A stretch of DNA of 64,000 nt. Source: an uncultured Aliiroseovarius sp. GTDB taxonomy: Bacteria; Pseudomonadota; Alphaproteobacteria; Rhodobacterales; Rhodobacteraceae. The translations under genes and the position numbers were made by a program. The first letter of the stretch is position 1, and every line of letters starts with the position of its first letter. This document shows, piece after piece, positions 55,351 through 63,781 of the stretch. The stretch is from NCBI RefSeq assembly GCF_947497285.1, contig NZ_CANMFT010000002.1:1-64000 (forward strand). The letters are read 5' to 3'. The notes beneath the pieces were generated by a model that saw only the letters and a program-made list of their open reading frames with translations, made no database searches and was not told the DNA's origin.

Positions 55351-55656
55351 TTAGCTGGCAGGCAGGTTGGTATCCAGAGCCTCCAACGAGCCCTTCATCA
55401 TCATGCCTTCAGCGTCGGTGACCTCCATGGTCTCGCACGTGCCGGCCGGAACCAGTTTCCAGGCGTTGCCTTGGTAGTCGACGGTGGAAGTGCCTGCGCA
55501 GGTGGTGCCGGGGCCAGCGGCGCAATCGTTTTGACCTGCAAGCGACACACCAAAGCATTTTTCCTGCTCGCCATCAGCGAAGGCGGGCACGGCGCTGGCG
55601 GCAACTGCGGCAGAGACTGCACCAAGAACGGCGACGGTTTTCATGTTGTTGGACAT
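55351..55656 (-). CDS. bufA: Bufferin-type RiPP precursor (DUF2282, BufA-like)
   Basis: A 101-residue exported precursor peptide. The signal peptide covers about residues 1-27 (ending PAFA), leaving a mature peptide of about 74 residues with four cysteines at about 34, 45, 53 and 74. The spacing EKCFG…AGQNDCA…TCAGTS…PAGTC is the DUF2282 pattern. In related systems core cysteines become thiooxazoles and the peptide is linked to copper tolerance in the periplasm; that is recalled from the literature, not shown here. AAGGAAAA precedes the ATG. First gene of bufA-bufB-bufC-doxX. Confidence 0.92.
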   Translation of the reverse strand: MSNNMKTVAVLGAVSAAVAASAVPAFADGEQEKCFGVSLAGQNDCAAGPGTTCAGTSTVDYQGNAWKLVPAGTCETMEVTDAEGMMMKGSLEALDTNLPAS

Positions 55657-56059
55657 CAAGTTTTCCTTTCGGGTTTTATTCTCACCGCTCATGGGCGGTA
55701 AGGGAAAGGTAAAGCGTGGGGGGCAGGCGGCTCCATTCACGAACGCGTAATTCACGGCTCCGTTAGCGGGAGTGATCGCTGCAAAGGCGCGTTCGTTGGC
55801 GTGGTGGCGCGTGGCTTGAGCCCGTTAAGCCCTCATATCAATGGGAAAATCTGGGCGATCGGAAAATCGACTTCGCAAACTTTGCGTGACCCGAGCCAAT
55901 TGCGATTTCGAAAGTTTCAAGAAAAGCGCCGTCTTCTTGGCGTTTGTTACAGGCTTTTTGGTGATACTTTCCGTTTGTCACGGGCAATGTGAGGGGGTGC
56001 GACGTATTGGGATAGAAAAAAACCCCCGCGCTTGGCGGGGGTTTAAGGTCTTAGCCCTG
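55657..56059. other. Intergenic region with the bufferin promoter and thrS terminator
   Basis: About 400 bases between bufA and the 3' end of thrS. Near bufA is a hairpin ACCGC/GCGGT (55684-55688 and 55695-55699) in the likely 5' leader. ATTCACG occurs twice at 55735-55741 and 55750-55756, flanked by GGCTCC/GGCTCCG. A short frame at 55801-55992 has no coding signs. The stretch 55760-56010 shows nothing else I can name. Confidence 0.5.
56015..56046 (-). terminator. Rho-independent terminator of thrS
   Basis: AACCCCCGC (56021-56029) and GCGGGGGTT (56035-56043) form a 9-bp stem extended by A-T pairs, loop 5; on the minus strand it ends with seven T. It lies 17 bases after the thrS stop. Confidence 0.9.
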
Positions 56060-58009
56060 CTATTCGGCCAGATCGGGCGGGGTCGCTTCGTGCGCCAGCA
56101 TCCCGGCCACGTCTTCCAACGGCAGCACCTTCGAATGCTTGTCGCCCAAGCGGCGCATCGATACCGTGCCGTCTTCGACTTCTTTCATGCCGCAGGCCAG
56201 AATGACCGGCACCTTGCCGACCGAGTGTTCACGGACCTTGTAGTTGATCTTTTCATTTCGAATGTCAGCCTCTGCGCGGATGCCTTTTGCTTTCAGCGCG
56301 GCGACGACGTATTGCACGTAGTCATCAGCGTCCGACACGATCGAGGCGACAACCACCTGACGTGGTGCGACCCAGAAAGGCAGCTTGCCCGCGTGGCTTT
56401 CGATCAGGATGCCAATGAAGCGTTCAAAAGACCCCAGCGTGGCGCGGTGCAGCATGACCGGGCGATGCTTGGCCCCGTCCTCGCCGATATAATTCGCATC
56501 CAGACGTTCCGGCAGGACGAAATCCACCTGCAATGTGCCACATTGCCAGTCGCGCCCGATGGCGTCGGTCAATACAAACTCCAGCTTGGGACCATAGAAT
56601 GCCCCTTCGCCGGGGTTCAGTTCGCAGTCATAGCCCGCCGCTTTGGTGGCCCCCAAAAGCGCGGTCTCGGCTTTGTCCCAGACCTCGTCCGATCCCGACC
56701 GCTTTTCAGGACGGTCCGAGAACTTGATCGCGAAGTTTTCGAACCCAAGGTCTTCGTAGATCGCGGACAGAAACTCGATGAAGATTTTCGTCTCGTCCTC
56801 GATCTGCGCCTCGGTGCAGAAAATATGCGCGTCATCCTGTGTGAACCCGCGCACCCGCATGATCCCGTGCAGAGCGCCCGACGGCTCATACCGGTTGCAC
56901 GAGCCAAACTCGGCCATGCGCAGGGGCAGGTCGCGATAGGATTTCAGACCCTGATTATAAATCTGAACGTGGCACGGGCAGTTCATCGGTTTCAGCGCGT
57001 TGACGGATTTCTCGCGCGCGTGTTCTTCGTCCACTTCGACGATGAACATATGCTCCTGATATTTTTCCCAGTGGCCCGAGGCTTCCCACAGTTTGCGATC
57101 CACGACCTGCGGCGTGTTCACCTCGACATAGCCGCCGCGCTTTTGCTGACGGCGCATATAGTCCTGAAGCTCTGTGTAGATCGTCCAGCCGTTGGGGTGC
57201 CAGAAGATTTGGCCGGGGGCTTCTTCCTGCATGTGAAACAGGTCCATCTCGCGGCCCAGCTTGCGGTGGTCACGTTTGGCGGCTTCTTCCAGCATGTGCA
57301 GGTGCTTTTTCAGTTGCTCCTTGTTCTGGAAGCCGACGCCATAGATCCGTTGCAACATCGCGCGATCTGAATCGCCACGCCAATAGGCACCCGCCACGCT
57401 CATCAGTTTGAACGCGTCGGCGGGCAGTTGGCCTGTGTGTTGCAGGTGCGGACCGCGGCACAAATCCTGCCAATGGCCGTGCCAATACATGCGCAGCGGC
57501 TCGTCACCCGGAATGGCTTCGATCAGCTCGACCTTGTAGGGTTCGTTATTGGCCTCATAGAATTTCACCGCGCGGTCGCGTTCCCAAATCTCGGTGGTGA
57601 CGGGTTCGCGCTTGTTGATGATCTCTTTCATCTTGGCCTCGATCTGGCCGAGGTCTTCGGGCGTGAACGGCTCTTCGCGGTCAAAATCGTAATACCAGCC
57701 GTTATCGATCACCGGGCCGATGGTAACTTTCACGTCGGGCCAGATCTCCTGCACCGCGCGCGCCATCACGTGGGCGAAGTCGTGGCGGATCAACTCCAGC
57801 GCCTGCGTGTCGTCCTTCATCGTGTGAAGCGAGATCGACGCATCGTCGTTGATCGGCCATTGCATGTCCCAATGGGCACCACCGACCGTCGCGGAAATGG
57901 CTTTCTTCGCCAACGAATTTGAGATGCTCGCGGCGACCTCGGCAGGGGTCACGCCCGCGTCATAGTCGCGCGAATTGCCGTCAGGAAATGTAAGGGAAAT
58001 CTGGCTCAT
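56060..58009 (-). CDS. thrS: Threonyl-tRNA synthetase
   Basis: A 649-residue class II synthetase. Domain order is TGS at the N-terminus (about residues 1-62, ISLTFPDG), the second additional/editing domain with [12 protein letters not shown] near residue 75 and the C-rich CRGPH near residue 180, the catalytic core with motif 2 [22 protein letters not shown] split near residue 365, and the anticodon-binding domain after about residue 540. The zinc Cys is in MNCPCH near residue 340. The start follows GGAGAAGG; ten further upstream codons are not used. Full-length, ordinary housekeeping gene. Confidence 0.96.
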   Translation of the reverse strand: MSQISLTFPDGNSRDYDAGVTPAEVAASISNSLAKKAISATVGGAHWDMQWPINDDASISLHTMKDDTQALELIRHDFAHVMARAVQEIWPDVKVTIGPVIDNGWYYDFDREEPFTPEDLGQIEAKMKEIINKREPVTTEIWERDRAVKFYEANNEPYKVELIEAIPGDEPLRMYWHGHWQDLCRGPHLQHTGQLPADAFKLMSVAGAYWRGDSDRAMLQRIYGVGFQNKEQLKKHLHMLEEAAKRDHRKLGREMDLFHMQEEAPGQIFWHPNGWTIYTELQDYMRRQQKRGGYVEVNTPQVVDRKLWEASGHWEKYQEHMFIVEVDEEHAREKSVNALKPMNCPCHVQIYNQGLKSYRDLPLRMAEFGSCNRYEPSGALHGIMRVRGFTQDDAHIFCTEAQIEDETKIFIEFLSAIYEDLGFENFAIKFSDRPEKRSGSDEVWDKAETALLGATKAAGYDCELNPGEGAFYGPKLEFVLTDAIGRDWQCGTLQVDFVLPERLDANYIGEDGAKHRPVMLHRATLGSFERFIGILIESHAGKLPFWVAPRQVVVASIVSDADDYVQYVVAALKAKGIRAEADIRNEKINYKVREHSVGKVPVILACGMKEVEDGTVSMRRLGDKHSKVLPLEDVAGMLAHEATPPDLAE

Positions 58010-58179
58010 TGGCCTTCTCCTCGTCGTTTTGGCGCCCACGGAACGCCCGGTTGCGGGTTATGTGTGGGCGACTTTTGAACCTTGCGTGCGCGGCTGTCAA
58101 CGGCTTGAAGGGCAAGTTGGGGATTGCAGAGCATTTCGCGCCCGGTATGGTTTGCGCGACACATCAGACGGGAAAGACC

Positions 58180-58929
58180 ATGACCGACATTCAGTATCTC
58201 GACACCGCCAATGGCCGCCGCATCGCTTACGTGAAAACAGACGGGCAGGGGCCGACGATCCTGTTTCTGTCCGGCCTGAAGTCGGACATGGAGGGCACCA
58301 AGGCGGTCGCGCTTGAGGCTTGGGCCAAGGCCGAGGGGCGGGCGTTCCTTCGGTTTGACTATTCCGGGCACGGCAAAAGCTCGGGCGAGTTTACCGAAGG
58401 CTGCATCGGAGATTGGCATGAGGACACACTGGCAGTTGTCGACCAGTTGATTGACGGCCCCGTTCTGGTGGTCGGCAGTTCAATGGGCGGCTGGCAGTCG
58501 CTGTTGCTGGCGCGCGCACGACCGGGCCGGGTGGTGGGTCTTGTCACCATCGCGGCTGCCCCTGACTTCACCGAAGATGGCTATTGGGCCGGGTTCAGCG
58601 ATGATCAGAAGGCGGAACTGGAGCGTAAGGGCTTCGTGACGCTCCCCTCGGACTATGACGAGGATTACATTATCACCAAGCGCCTGATCGAAGATGGGCG
58701 CGATCATCTGGTTCTGCGCAGCCTGCTGAAGCTTGATGTGCCTGTGCGTTTTCTGCAAGGGACCGAGGACACCGCCGTGCCGACCGCGCAGGCGGTGAAA
58801 CTGCTTGAGCATGTCGAAGGCGCCGACATCCGGCTGACGTTGGTGAAAGGCGCCGATCACCGGTTTTCAGACGAAGAATGCCTGCGCACCATTCAGAAGA
58901 TGGTGAAAGTCGTGCTGTCGCGCGGATGA
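58180..58929 (+). CDS. Alpha/beta hydrolase (ABHD10-like)
   Basis: A 249-residue serine hydrolase. The nucleophile elbow VVGSSMGGWQS gives Ser near residue 107; the acid is probably in the GTEDTAVPTA turn near residue 193 and the His in GADHRFSDEE near residue 225. The FDYSGHGKSSG segment near residue 67 is typical of the group resembling the ABHD10 esterases. Divergent from thrS. Esterase or depalmitoylase-type activity is plausible; the substrate is unknown. Confidence 0.88.
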   Translation: MTDIQYLDTANGRRIAYVKTDGQGPTILFLSGLKSDMEGTKAVALEAWAKAEGRAFLRFDYSGHGKSSGEFTEGCIGDWHEDTLAVVDQLIDGPVLVVGSSMGGWQSLLLARARPGRVVGLVTIAAAPDFTEDGYWAGFSDDQKAELERKGFVTLPSDYDEDYIITKRLIEDGRDHLVLRSLLKLDVPVRFLQGTEDTAVPTAQAVKLLEHVEGADIRLTLVKGADHRFSDEECLRTIQKMVKVVLSRG

Positions 58930-59023
58930 TTGCCGCATCTTTCTGCGGCTTCCGCGATAGCGCTTGCGCAATTCGGCGCTGCGCTTCAAAGTCCCGACCG
59001 AGGCAAGACAGACAAGCGAGCGA

Positions 59024-59737
59024 ATGATGCCAGACCCCTTGGTGCTAATTCCGGGAATGATGTGTGATGCGCGCGTTTTCGGGCCGCAGATCAACGATCT
59101 TTCGCGTGATCACGCCGTTCACGTGGCCGCCCCCGTGGTGGGCGACACCATTCGTGAAATGGCAGCGCATATTTTGGATCAAGCGCCGGCGCGCTTTGCC
59201 TTGGCCGGGCTGAGCATGGGCGGCATTGTCGCGATGGAGATGGCGCGCCGCGCACCCGAGCGGGTCAACCGGCTGGCATTGATTTCAACCACGCCATTGC
59301 CCGACACCCCAGCGCAAGCCGCGTGGCGTGAACCGCAGATTGTGCGCGCAAGCGCAGGGCGGCTGGATGAGGCGCTGAACGAAGCAATGTCGCCGGACAA
59401 TCTGGCCCCTGGCGCCGGTCGAGCTCCGATCCTGGAGCTTGTGCACGACATGGCGCACGGGCTTGGTGCCGAGATGTTCGTGCGCCAATCGCGCGCGCTA
59501 CAGCGCCGCCCGGATGCACAGCGTGCGCTTCAGAAATTGCGTGTCCCGGCGATGGTCATGTGTGGGGCGCATGACGGGCTGACACCTCCGAAAAGGCATG
59601 AAACCATGGCGGCGCTTATCCCGGGGGCAGAGCTTGTCACATTGCAGGATGCAGGCCATCTGCCCACGCTTGAGGTGCCGCTTCAAGTCACGATCGGGCT
59701 GCGCGCCTGGTTGGAAATGCCGCTTGAACTTCGGTAG
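59024..59737 (+). CDS. Alpha/beta hydrolase
   Basis: A 237-residue hydrolase. LIPGMMCDARVFGPQ forms the oxyanion region at the N-terminus, LAGLSMGGIVAMEMA the nucleophile elbow (Ser near residue 69), and GAHDGLTPPKRHE with DAGHLPTLE the acid and His. Two adjacent ATGs (59024 and 59027) are equally possible. It lies 94 bases after another alpha/beta hydrolase of a different subgroup and 81 bases before the convergent phaZ stop. Function unknown; a link to polyester metabolism is only positional. Confidence 0.87.
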   Translation: MMPDPLVLIPGMMCDARVFGPQINDLSRDHAVHVAAPVVGDTIREMAAHILDQAPARFALAGLSMGGIVAMEMARRAPERVNRLALISTTPLPDTPAQAAWREPQIVRASAGRLDEALNEAMSPDNLAPGAGRAPILELVHDMAHGLGAEMFVRQSRALQRRPDAQRALQKLRVPAMVMCGAHDGLTPPKRHETMAALIPGAELVTLQDAGHLPTLEVPLQVTIGLRAWLEMPLELR

Positions 59738-59762
59738 GTAAGTTGTAGAAAACAATAAAAGA

Positions 59763-59792
59763 AAGGCGCACCGTTCAGGCGCGCCTTCTTTT
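59763..59792. terminator. Bidirectional terminator between hydrolase and phaZ
   Basis: AAGGCGC (59763-59769) and GCGCCTT (59781-59787) form a stem with an 11-base loop; T-runs follow on both strands (CTTTTG on plus, CTTTTATTG on minus). It serves the convergent hydrolase and phaZ genes. Confidence 0.75.
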
Positions 59793-59818
59793 GTTTTTTC
59801 CGCCGGATGCTTGGCTGC

Positions 59819-61120
59819 TCAGACGGCTTTCAAAACAGCAGACTTGCGTGCTTTGGTCGCCCGTTTCTTCGCGGCTTGCGCGGCGTGGCGCCCTTTGTTC
59901 TGGTCAATGAAGTCCAGCACCAAGGGACGGATGTTGTTGCGCCAGCTTTTGCCCGCGAAGATGCCGTAATGTCCGGCGCCTTCTTCCACATGGCTGGCCT
60001 TCTTGCTGTCGGGCAGGCCGGTCAGCATCTCAAGTGCCGCGATACACTGGCCCGGTGCCGTGATATCATCTTTGGTGCCTTCGACAGTTTTCACCGCGAC
60101 ATCGGTGATCGCACCGATATTGACCGTGTGGCCGTCGACGACGAATTCGTTCTTGGCGATCTCGCCCTTTTTGAACACGCGTTCAACGGTGGACAGATAG
60201 AATTCTGCAGTCATATCCATCACGGCAAGGTATTCGTCATAGAACCGATTATGTTTGTCATTCTCGGTCGCTTCGCCTTTGGCCACGCGCATGACCTGAT
60301 TTCTGAACGCCTTGGAGTGGGTTTCGGAATTCATCGACATGAAGCCGGCCAGTTGCAACAGTCCGGGATAAACCATCCGGCCTGCGCCCTTGTATTTGAA
60401 CCCAACGCGCTGGATGGCGAGCTCTTCCAATTGTCCCATCGTCACGCGACGCCCAAAGTCCGTCACGTCGGTGGCGGCGGCGTCGGGGTTGATCGGCCCG
60501 CCAATCAGGGTCAGCGTTTGCGGTTGGGCCTCGGGGTCAACTTCGGCCAGATAGGCCGTCGCGGCAAGGGTCAGGGGGGCCGGTTGGCAGACCGCTACCA
60601 CATTGATGTCCGGCCCAAGATGGCGCATGAATTCAACAAGGTAGAGCGTATAATCCTCGATATCGAACTTGCCTTCGCTGACCGGGATATCGCGGGCGTT
60701 GTGCCAGTCGGTGATATAGACCTCGGCGTCAGGCAACAGGCTGGCGACGGTCGAATGTAGAAGCGTGGCATAGTGGCCCGACATCGGCGCAACCAGCAAT
60801 ATGCGGCGCTCTTTCTCAGGCCGACCTAGAACTTTGAATTGGATCAAGTCTCCGAACGGGCGTTCGACCAACTTATCGATCTGCACGATGTGATCACGCC
60901 CATCTTCGGCGACGACGCTGGTGATGCCCCAATCCGGCTTCATCACCATGCGGTGAAAGCTGCGTTCTGTGACTTCGCCCCAAGCGGCCATCATTTGAAA
61001 GAACGGGGTCGGCATAAGCGCCGTTGCCGGATAGGAACCCATCGCGGCGGCGGTCGCACCGAGCCACTGATTCGTGTTGCGGATGGTTTCCATCAGGTCG
61101 TAGGTCGCCATATATCGCAT
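59819..61120 (-). CDS. phaZ: Intracellular polyhydroxybutyrate depolymerase PhaZ
   Basis: A 433-residue intracellular PHB depolymerase. It contains the HNARDIPVSEGKFDIEDY stretch near residue 140 and the catalytic-cysteine box VVAVCQPAPLTLAA near residue 175, where Cys replaces the usual Ser, as in short-chain intracellular depolymerases. The C-terminus is Lys/Ala-rich. AAAGGG lies eight bases before the first ATG; a second ATG three codons on is possible. Divergent from phaC with about 100 bases between them, so synthesis and mobilisation share a promoter region. Confidence 0.92.
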   Translation of the reverse strand: MRYMATYDLMETIRNTNQWLGATAAAMGSYPATALMPTPFFQMMAAWGEVTERSFHRMVMKPDWGITSVVAEDGRDHIVQIDKLVERPFGDLIQFKVLGRPEKERRILLVAPMSGHYATLLHSTVASLLPDAEVYITDWHNARDIPVSEGKFDIEDYTLYLVEFMRHLGPDINVVAVCQPAPLTLAATAYLAEVDPEAQPQTLTLIGGPINPDAAATDVTDFGRRVTMGQLEELAIQRVGFKYKGAGRMVYPGLLQLAGFMSMNSETHSKAFRNQVMRVAKGEATENDKHNRFYDEYLAVMDMTAEFYLSTVERVFKKGEIAKNEFVVDGHTVNIGAITDVAVKTVEGTKDDITAPGQCIAALEMLTGLPDSKKASHVEEGAGHYGIFAGKSWRNNIRPLVLDFIDQNKGRHAAQAAKKRATKARKSAVLKAV

Positions 61121-61222
61121 GTGAATTACCCTTTGATTTTTGCTCGCTGCATTCGCATAGTCGAAAACACATGCGGATATCTCGATGCTGCACGTGCGAA
61201 ATCATACGGGGGAAATTGCTTC
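61121..61222. promoter_or_regulatory. phaZ / phaC divergent promoter region with PhaR-like half sites
   Basis: Contains CTGC-ATTC-GCAT (61147-61158) and CTGC-ACGT-GCG (61188-61198), imperfect relatives of the CTGC-N3-GCAG boxes found before phaP. They may be weak PhaR sites. No clear -35/-10 pair could be picked out. Confidence 0.35.
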
Positions 61223-63016
61223 ATGACAACTGACCAAAATAATCAGGGCCAGGAGTTGAGTGAATTAAACGACAATCTTGCCCGTATCGAGGCATTGTCC
61301 ACGCGACTTGCAAATATCATTGCGCATCGCAAGCCCGTCAGGTCCAGTTTGCAGGCCCCCGGTCAGGAATTCTTTTTGGAGACAGCCGGCAAGGTGTGGG
61401 CCGAGATCTTGGCCAACCCAGCCAAAATGATTGAACATCAGGCGAGCTATTGGGGCAAAACGCTTGAACACGCTATCGAAGCTCAGGCGGCGATCGCCAG
61501 AGGCGACTTCAATTCCGCCGATGATGAAACGCCCAAGGATCGGCGCTTTTCCAATCCGCTTTGGGATTCGCATCCGTATTACAGCTACCTCAAGAAACAA
61601 TACCTCACGACCTCGCAAGCCATGAAAGAGGCTCTTGGCGATGTCGAGGGCGTGGAAGACAGCGAACGCAAGCGTCTGGAGTTCTTCACCCACCAGATCA
61701 TCGACATGATGAGCCCGACCAACTTCCTGGCCACCAATCCCGAAGCGATTGAGCGCGCTGTCGAAACCAAAGGGCAATCCTTGGTCGCCGGATTGGAAAA
61801 TCTGGTTGCGGATCTGGAAGCGCATGACGGCGAATTGCTGGTCAAGCTTGTCGACGATACCGCCTTCGAAGTGGGCAAGAACATCGCAACAACGCCGGGG
61901 CAGGTCGTCTATCGCAACCGGATGATGGAGCTGATTCAGTATGCCCCGACGACCGAAAAGGTCCACACCACGCCGTTGATCATCTTCCCGCCCTGGATCA
62001 ACAAGTTCTACATTCTGGACCTGAAAGAACAAAACAGCCTGATCAAGTGGATCGTCGAACAGGGCTTTACGCTGTTCGTGGTCAGTTGGGTAAACCCGGA
62101 TGCCTCTTACGCCGATGTTGGTATGGGGGATTACATCGAAGACGGCTATCTGGCCGCGATGCGTGAAGTGAAGGCGATCACGGGGCAGAAGAAGGTGAAC
62201 GTGGTTGGCTATTGCATCGCCGGCACAACGCTGTCGCTGACACTGTCGCTGATGAAGAAGCGCGGCGATACCTCGGTGAAGTCGGCAACCTTCTTCACGA
62301 CCCTGACGGATTTCTCGGATCAGGGAGAGGTCGGGGTCTTCCTCGACAATGATTTCGTGAACGGGATCGAGGAAGAGGTGAAAGAGGCGGGCTATCTAGA
62401 CAGTTTCTTCATGTCGCGGACGTTTTCCTATCTGCGTCCCAATGATCTGATCTATGGGCCGGCCATCAACAGCTATATGCTGGGCAAGACGCCACCCGCC
62501 TTTGATTTGCTGTATTGGAACGGCGATAGCACAAACCTTCCGGCCAAGATGACGGTCGAATACCTGCGCGGGCTGTGTCAGGGTGACCAGTTCGCCAAAG
62601 GGGACTTCCCCTTGTTGGGCGAGCATCTGTCGATCGAAGATGTGAATGTCCCGCTGTGCGCGATCGCATGTGAAACGGACCACATCGCCGCGTGGAAATC
62701 GTCTTACGACGGTTTCCGGCAGATGGGGTCGAAGAACAAGACGTTCATCTTGTCGGAAAGTGGCCATATCGCGGGCATTGTGAACCCGCCTTCGAAAAAG
62801 AAATACGGACACTACACCAATGAGGACTGGCCAGCAGCGTCGTCGGATTGGCTGGACGGGGCCACGTTCCACGAAGGATCGTGGTGGGGCAGGTGGGCCG
62901 AGTGGCTTGGTGCGCAGTCTGGCAAGATGATCGACGCCCGCGAGATAGGCGATTCGGATCATAAACCGCTGGCGCCCGCTCCCGGAACATATGTCGTCGC
63001 GAAGCCAAATATCTGA
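61223..63016 (+). CDS. phaC: Class I polyhydroxyalkanoate synthase PhaC
   Basis: A 597-residue PHA synthase polymerising (R)-3-hydroxyacyl-CoA on the granule surface. The lipase-like box G-Y-C-I-A-G has the catalytic Cys at about residue 331. Further landmarks are PPWINKFYILDL near residue 255, the catalytic Asp region LCAIACETDHIAAW near residue 485, and the His in SGHIAGIVNPP near residue 513. The N-terminal ~90 residues are variable, as in the class. GGGGGAAA precedes the ATG. Class I synthases act without PhaE or PhaR subunit partners. Confidence 0.96.
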   Translation: MTTDQNNQGQELSELNDNLARIEALSTRLANIIAHRKPVRSSLQAPGQEFFLETAGKVWAEILANPAKMIEHQASYWGKTLEHAIEAQAAIARGDFNSADDETPKDRRFSNPLWDSHPYYSYLKKQYLTTSQAMKEALGDVEGVEDSERKRLEFFTHQIIDMMSPTNFLATNPEAIERAVETKGQSLVAGLENLVADLEAHDGELLVKLVDDTAFEVGKNIATTPGQVVYRNRMMELIQYAPTTEKVHTTPLIIFPPWINKFYILDLKEQNSLIKWIVEQGFTLFVVSWVNPDASYADVGMGDYIEDGYLAAMREVKAITGQKKVNVVGYCIAGTTLSLTLSLMKKRGDTSVKSATFFTTLTDFSDQGEVGVFLDNDFVNGIEEEVKEAGYLDSFFMSRTFSYLRPNDLIYGPAINSYMLGKTPPAFDLLYWNGDSTNLPAKMTVEYLRGLCQGDQFAKGDFPLLGEHLSIEDVNVPLCAIACETDHIAAWKSSYDGFRQMGSKNKTFILSESGHIAGIVNPPSKKKYGHYTNEDWPAASSDWLDGATFHEGSWWGRWAEWLGAQSGKMIDAREIGDSDHKPLAPAPGTYVVAKPNI

Positions 63017-63043
63017 ATTTCAACGTCTTCTGAAGAAGTTATG

Positions 63044-63081
63044 CTGCAGTGCAGAAAAAGACTTGATTTGCTGCGCTGCAG
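63044..63081 (+). promoter_or_regulatory. Two predicted PhaR boxes upstream of phaP
   Basis: Two exact CTGC-N3-GCAG palindromes, CTGCAGTGCAG (63044-63054) and CTGCGCTGCAG (63071-63081), start 27 bases apart. This matches the PhaR-binding sequence and spacing I recall from the Rhodobacter sphaeroides phaP promoter. PhaR would repress phaP until PHB granules titrate it away. Confidence 0.78.
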
Positions 63082-63154
63082 CATGCATATTGTCTTCAGT
63101 TGAGAAATTCAGACGCCACCTCCTCACATCGGCGTCGCACCACGGAGAATAGAA

Positions 63155-63598
63155 ATGACTAAGACACAAGACTTCACCAAGATGTTCCAAGACATGATGG
63201 GTAACTTCCCTGTTGACATGTCGGTCGCTCAAGACGCTTTCAAAAACCAAGCCGCTCTGGCCGAAAAGATGTCGAAAGTTGCTCTGCAAGCTGCAGACAA
63301 ATCGGCTGAGATTTCGACCAAGTGGACCAAAGAAACGCTGACCAAAATGGGCGACGTTACCACTGCAAAAGAAGAAGCAGCTGATTATGGCAAAGCCGTA
63401 ACCGACTTCGCTTCGGCTCAAGCCGAGCTGGCCGCTGAGAACCTGGCTGCTTTCGCTGAAGTTGCTAAAAAAGTTCAAGCTGAAACAGTTGAACTGATGA
63501 TGGCTGCTGGCAAAGAGATCGGTGACGACGCTCAAGCCGCTGTTAAAAAAGCCACTGACGAAGTTCAGAAGGCCGCCAAAAAAGCGACTGCTAAGTAA
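63155..63598 (+). CDS. phaP: Phasin PhaP
   Basis: A 147-residue granule-coating protein. Almost the whole chain is amphipathic helix with Ala/Lys/Glu heptad-like patterns (AALAEKMSKVALQAADKSAE near residue 31; AAVKKATDEVQKAAKKATAK split at the C-terminus), as in phasins. Codon use differs from all neighbours: Ala is mainly GCT, Lys AAA/AAG, Glu GAA, giving lower GC and indicating very high expression. Between phaC and phaR, with PhaR boxes upstream and a strong terminator downstream. Confidence 0.92.
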   Translation: MTKTQDFTKMFQDMMGNFPVDMSVAQDAFKNQAALAEKMSKVALQAADKSAEISTKWTKETLTKMGDVTTAKEEAADYGKAVTDFASAQAELAAENLAAFAEVAKKVQAETVELMMAAGKEIGDDAQAAVKKATDEVQKAAKKATAK

Positions 63599-63641
63599 TC
63601 GGAACAATCGCCGGACTTACCTCCCAACCGGCATTTTTCCT

Positions 63642-63669
63642 AAGGGCGAGCATCATGCTCGCCCTTTTT
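63642..63669 (+). terminator. Rho-independent terminator of phaP
   Basis: GGGCGAGCAT (63644-63653) and ATGCTCGCCC (63655-63664) form a strong GC stem followed by TTTTT. It isolates phaP from phaR. Confidence 0.9.
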
Positions 63670-63745
63670 CTTTGTCGCGACTGTTCGGCCGATGCTGCAT
63701 CAGGTGCGCAAAAGGCTTGCCTTTGAACTTGTCGCTGTTAGGATT

Positions 63746-63770
63746 TTGCAGTGCAGCACAAAATTGCTGC
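63746..63770 (+). promoter_or_regulatory. Predicted autoregulatory PhaR site upstream of phaR
   Basis: TTGCAGTGCAG (63746-63756) matches the CTGC-N3-GCAG box at all but the first base, and overlaps the dyad GCAGCA (63753-63758) / TGCTGC (63765-63770). It ends 11 bases before the phaR start, a position suited to self-repression. Confidence 0.6.
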
Positions 63771-63781
63771 GGGGAGGTACA

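Noticed and set aside
55801-55992. 63-codon frame in the bufA-thrS gap as a small gene
   Set aside because: No ribosome binding site, no pattern, and codon use does not resemble the neighbours.
55841-57370. Long plus-strand open frame (about 509 codons) opposite thrS
   Set aside because: It lies antisense to the conserved thrS gene, has no family motif and is the usual mirror frame of GC-rich coding DNA.
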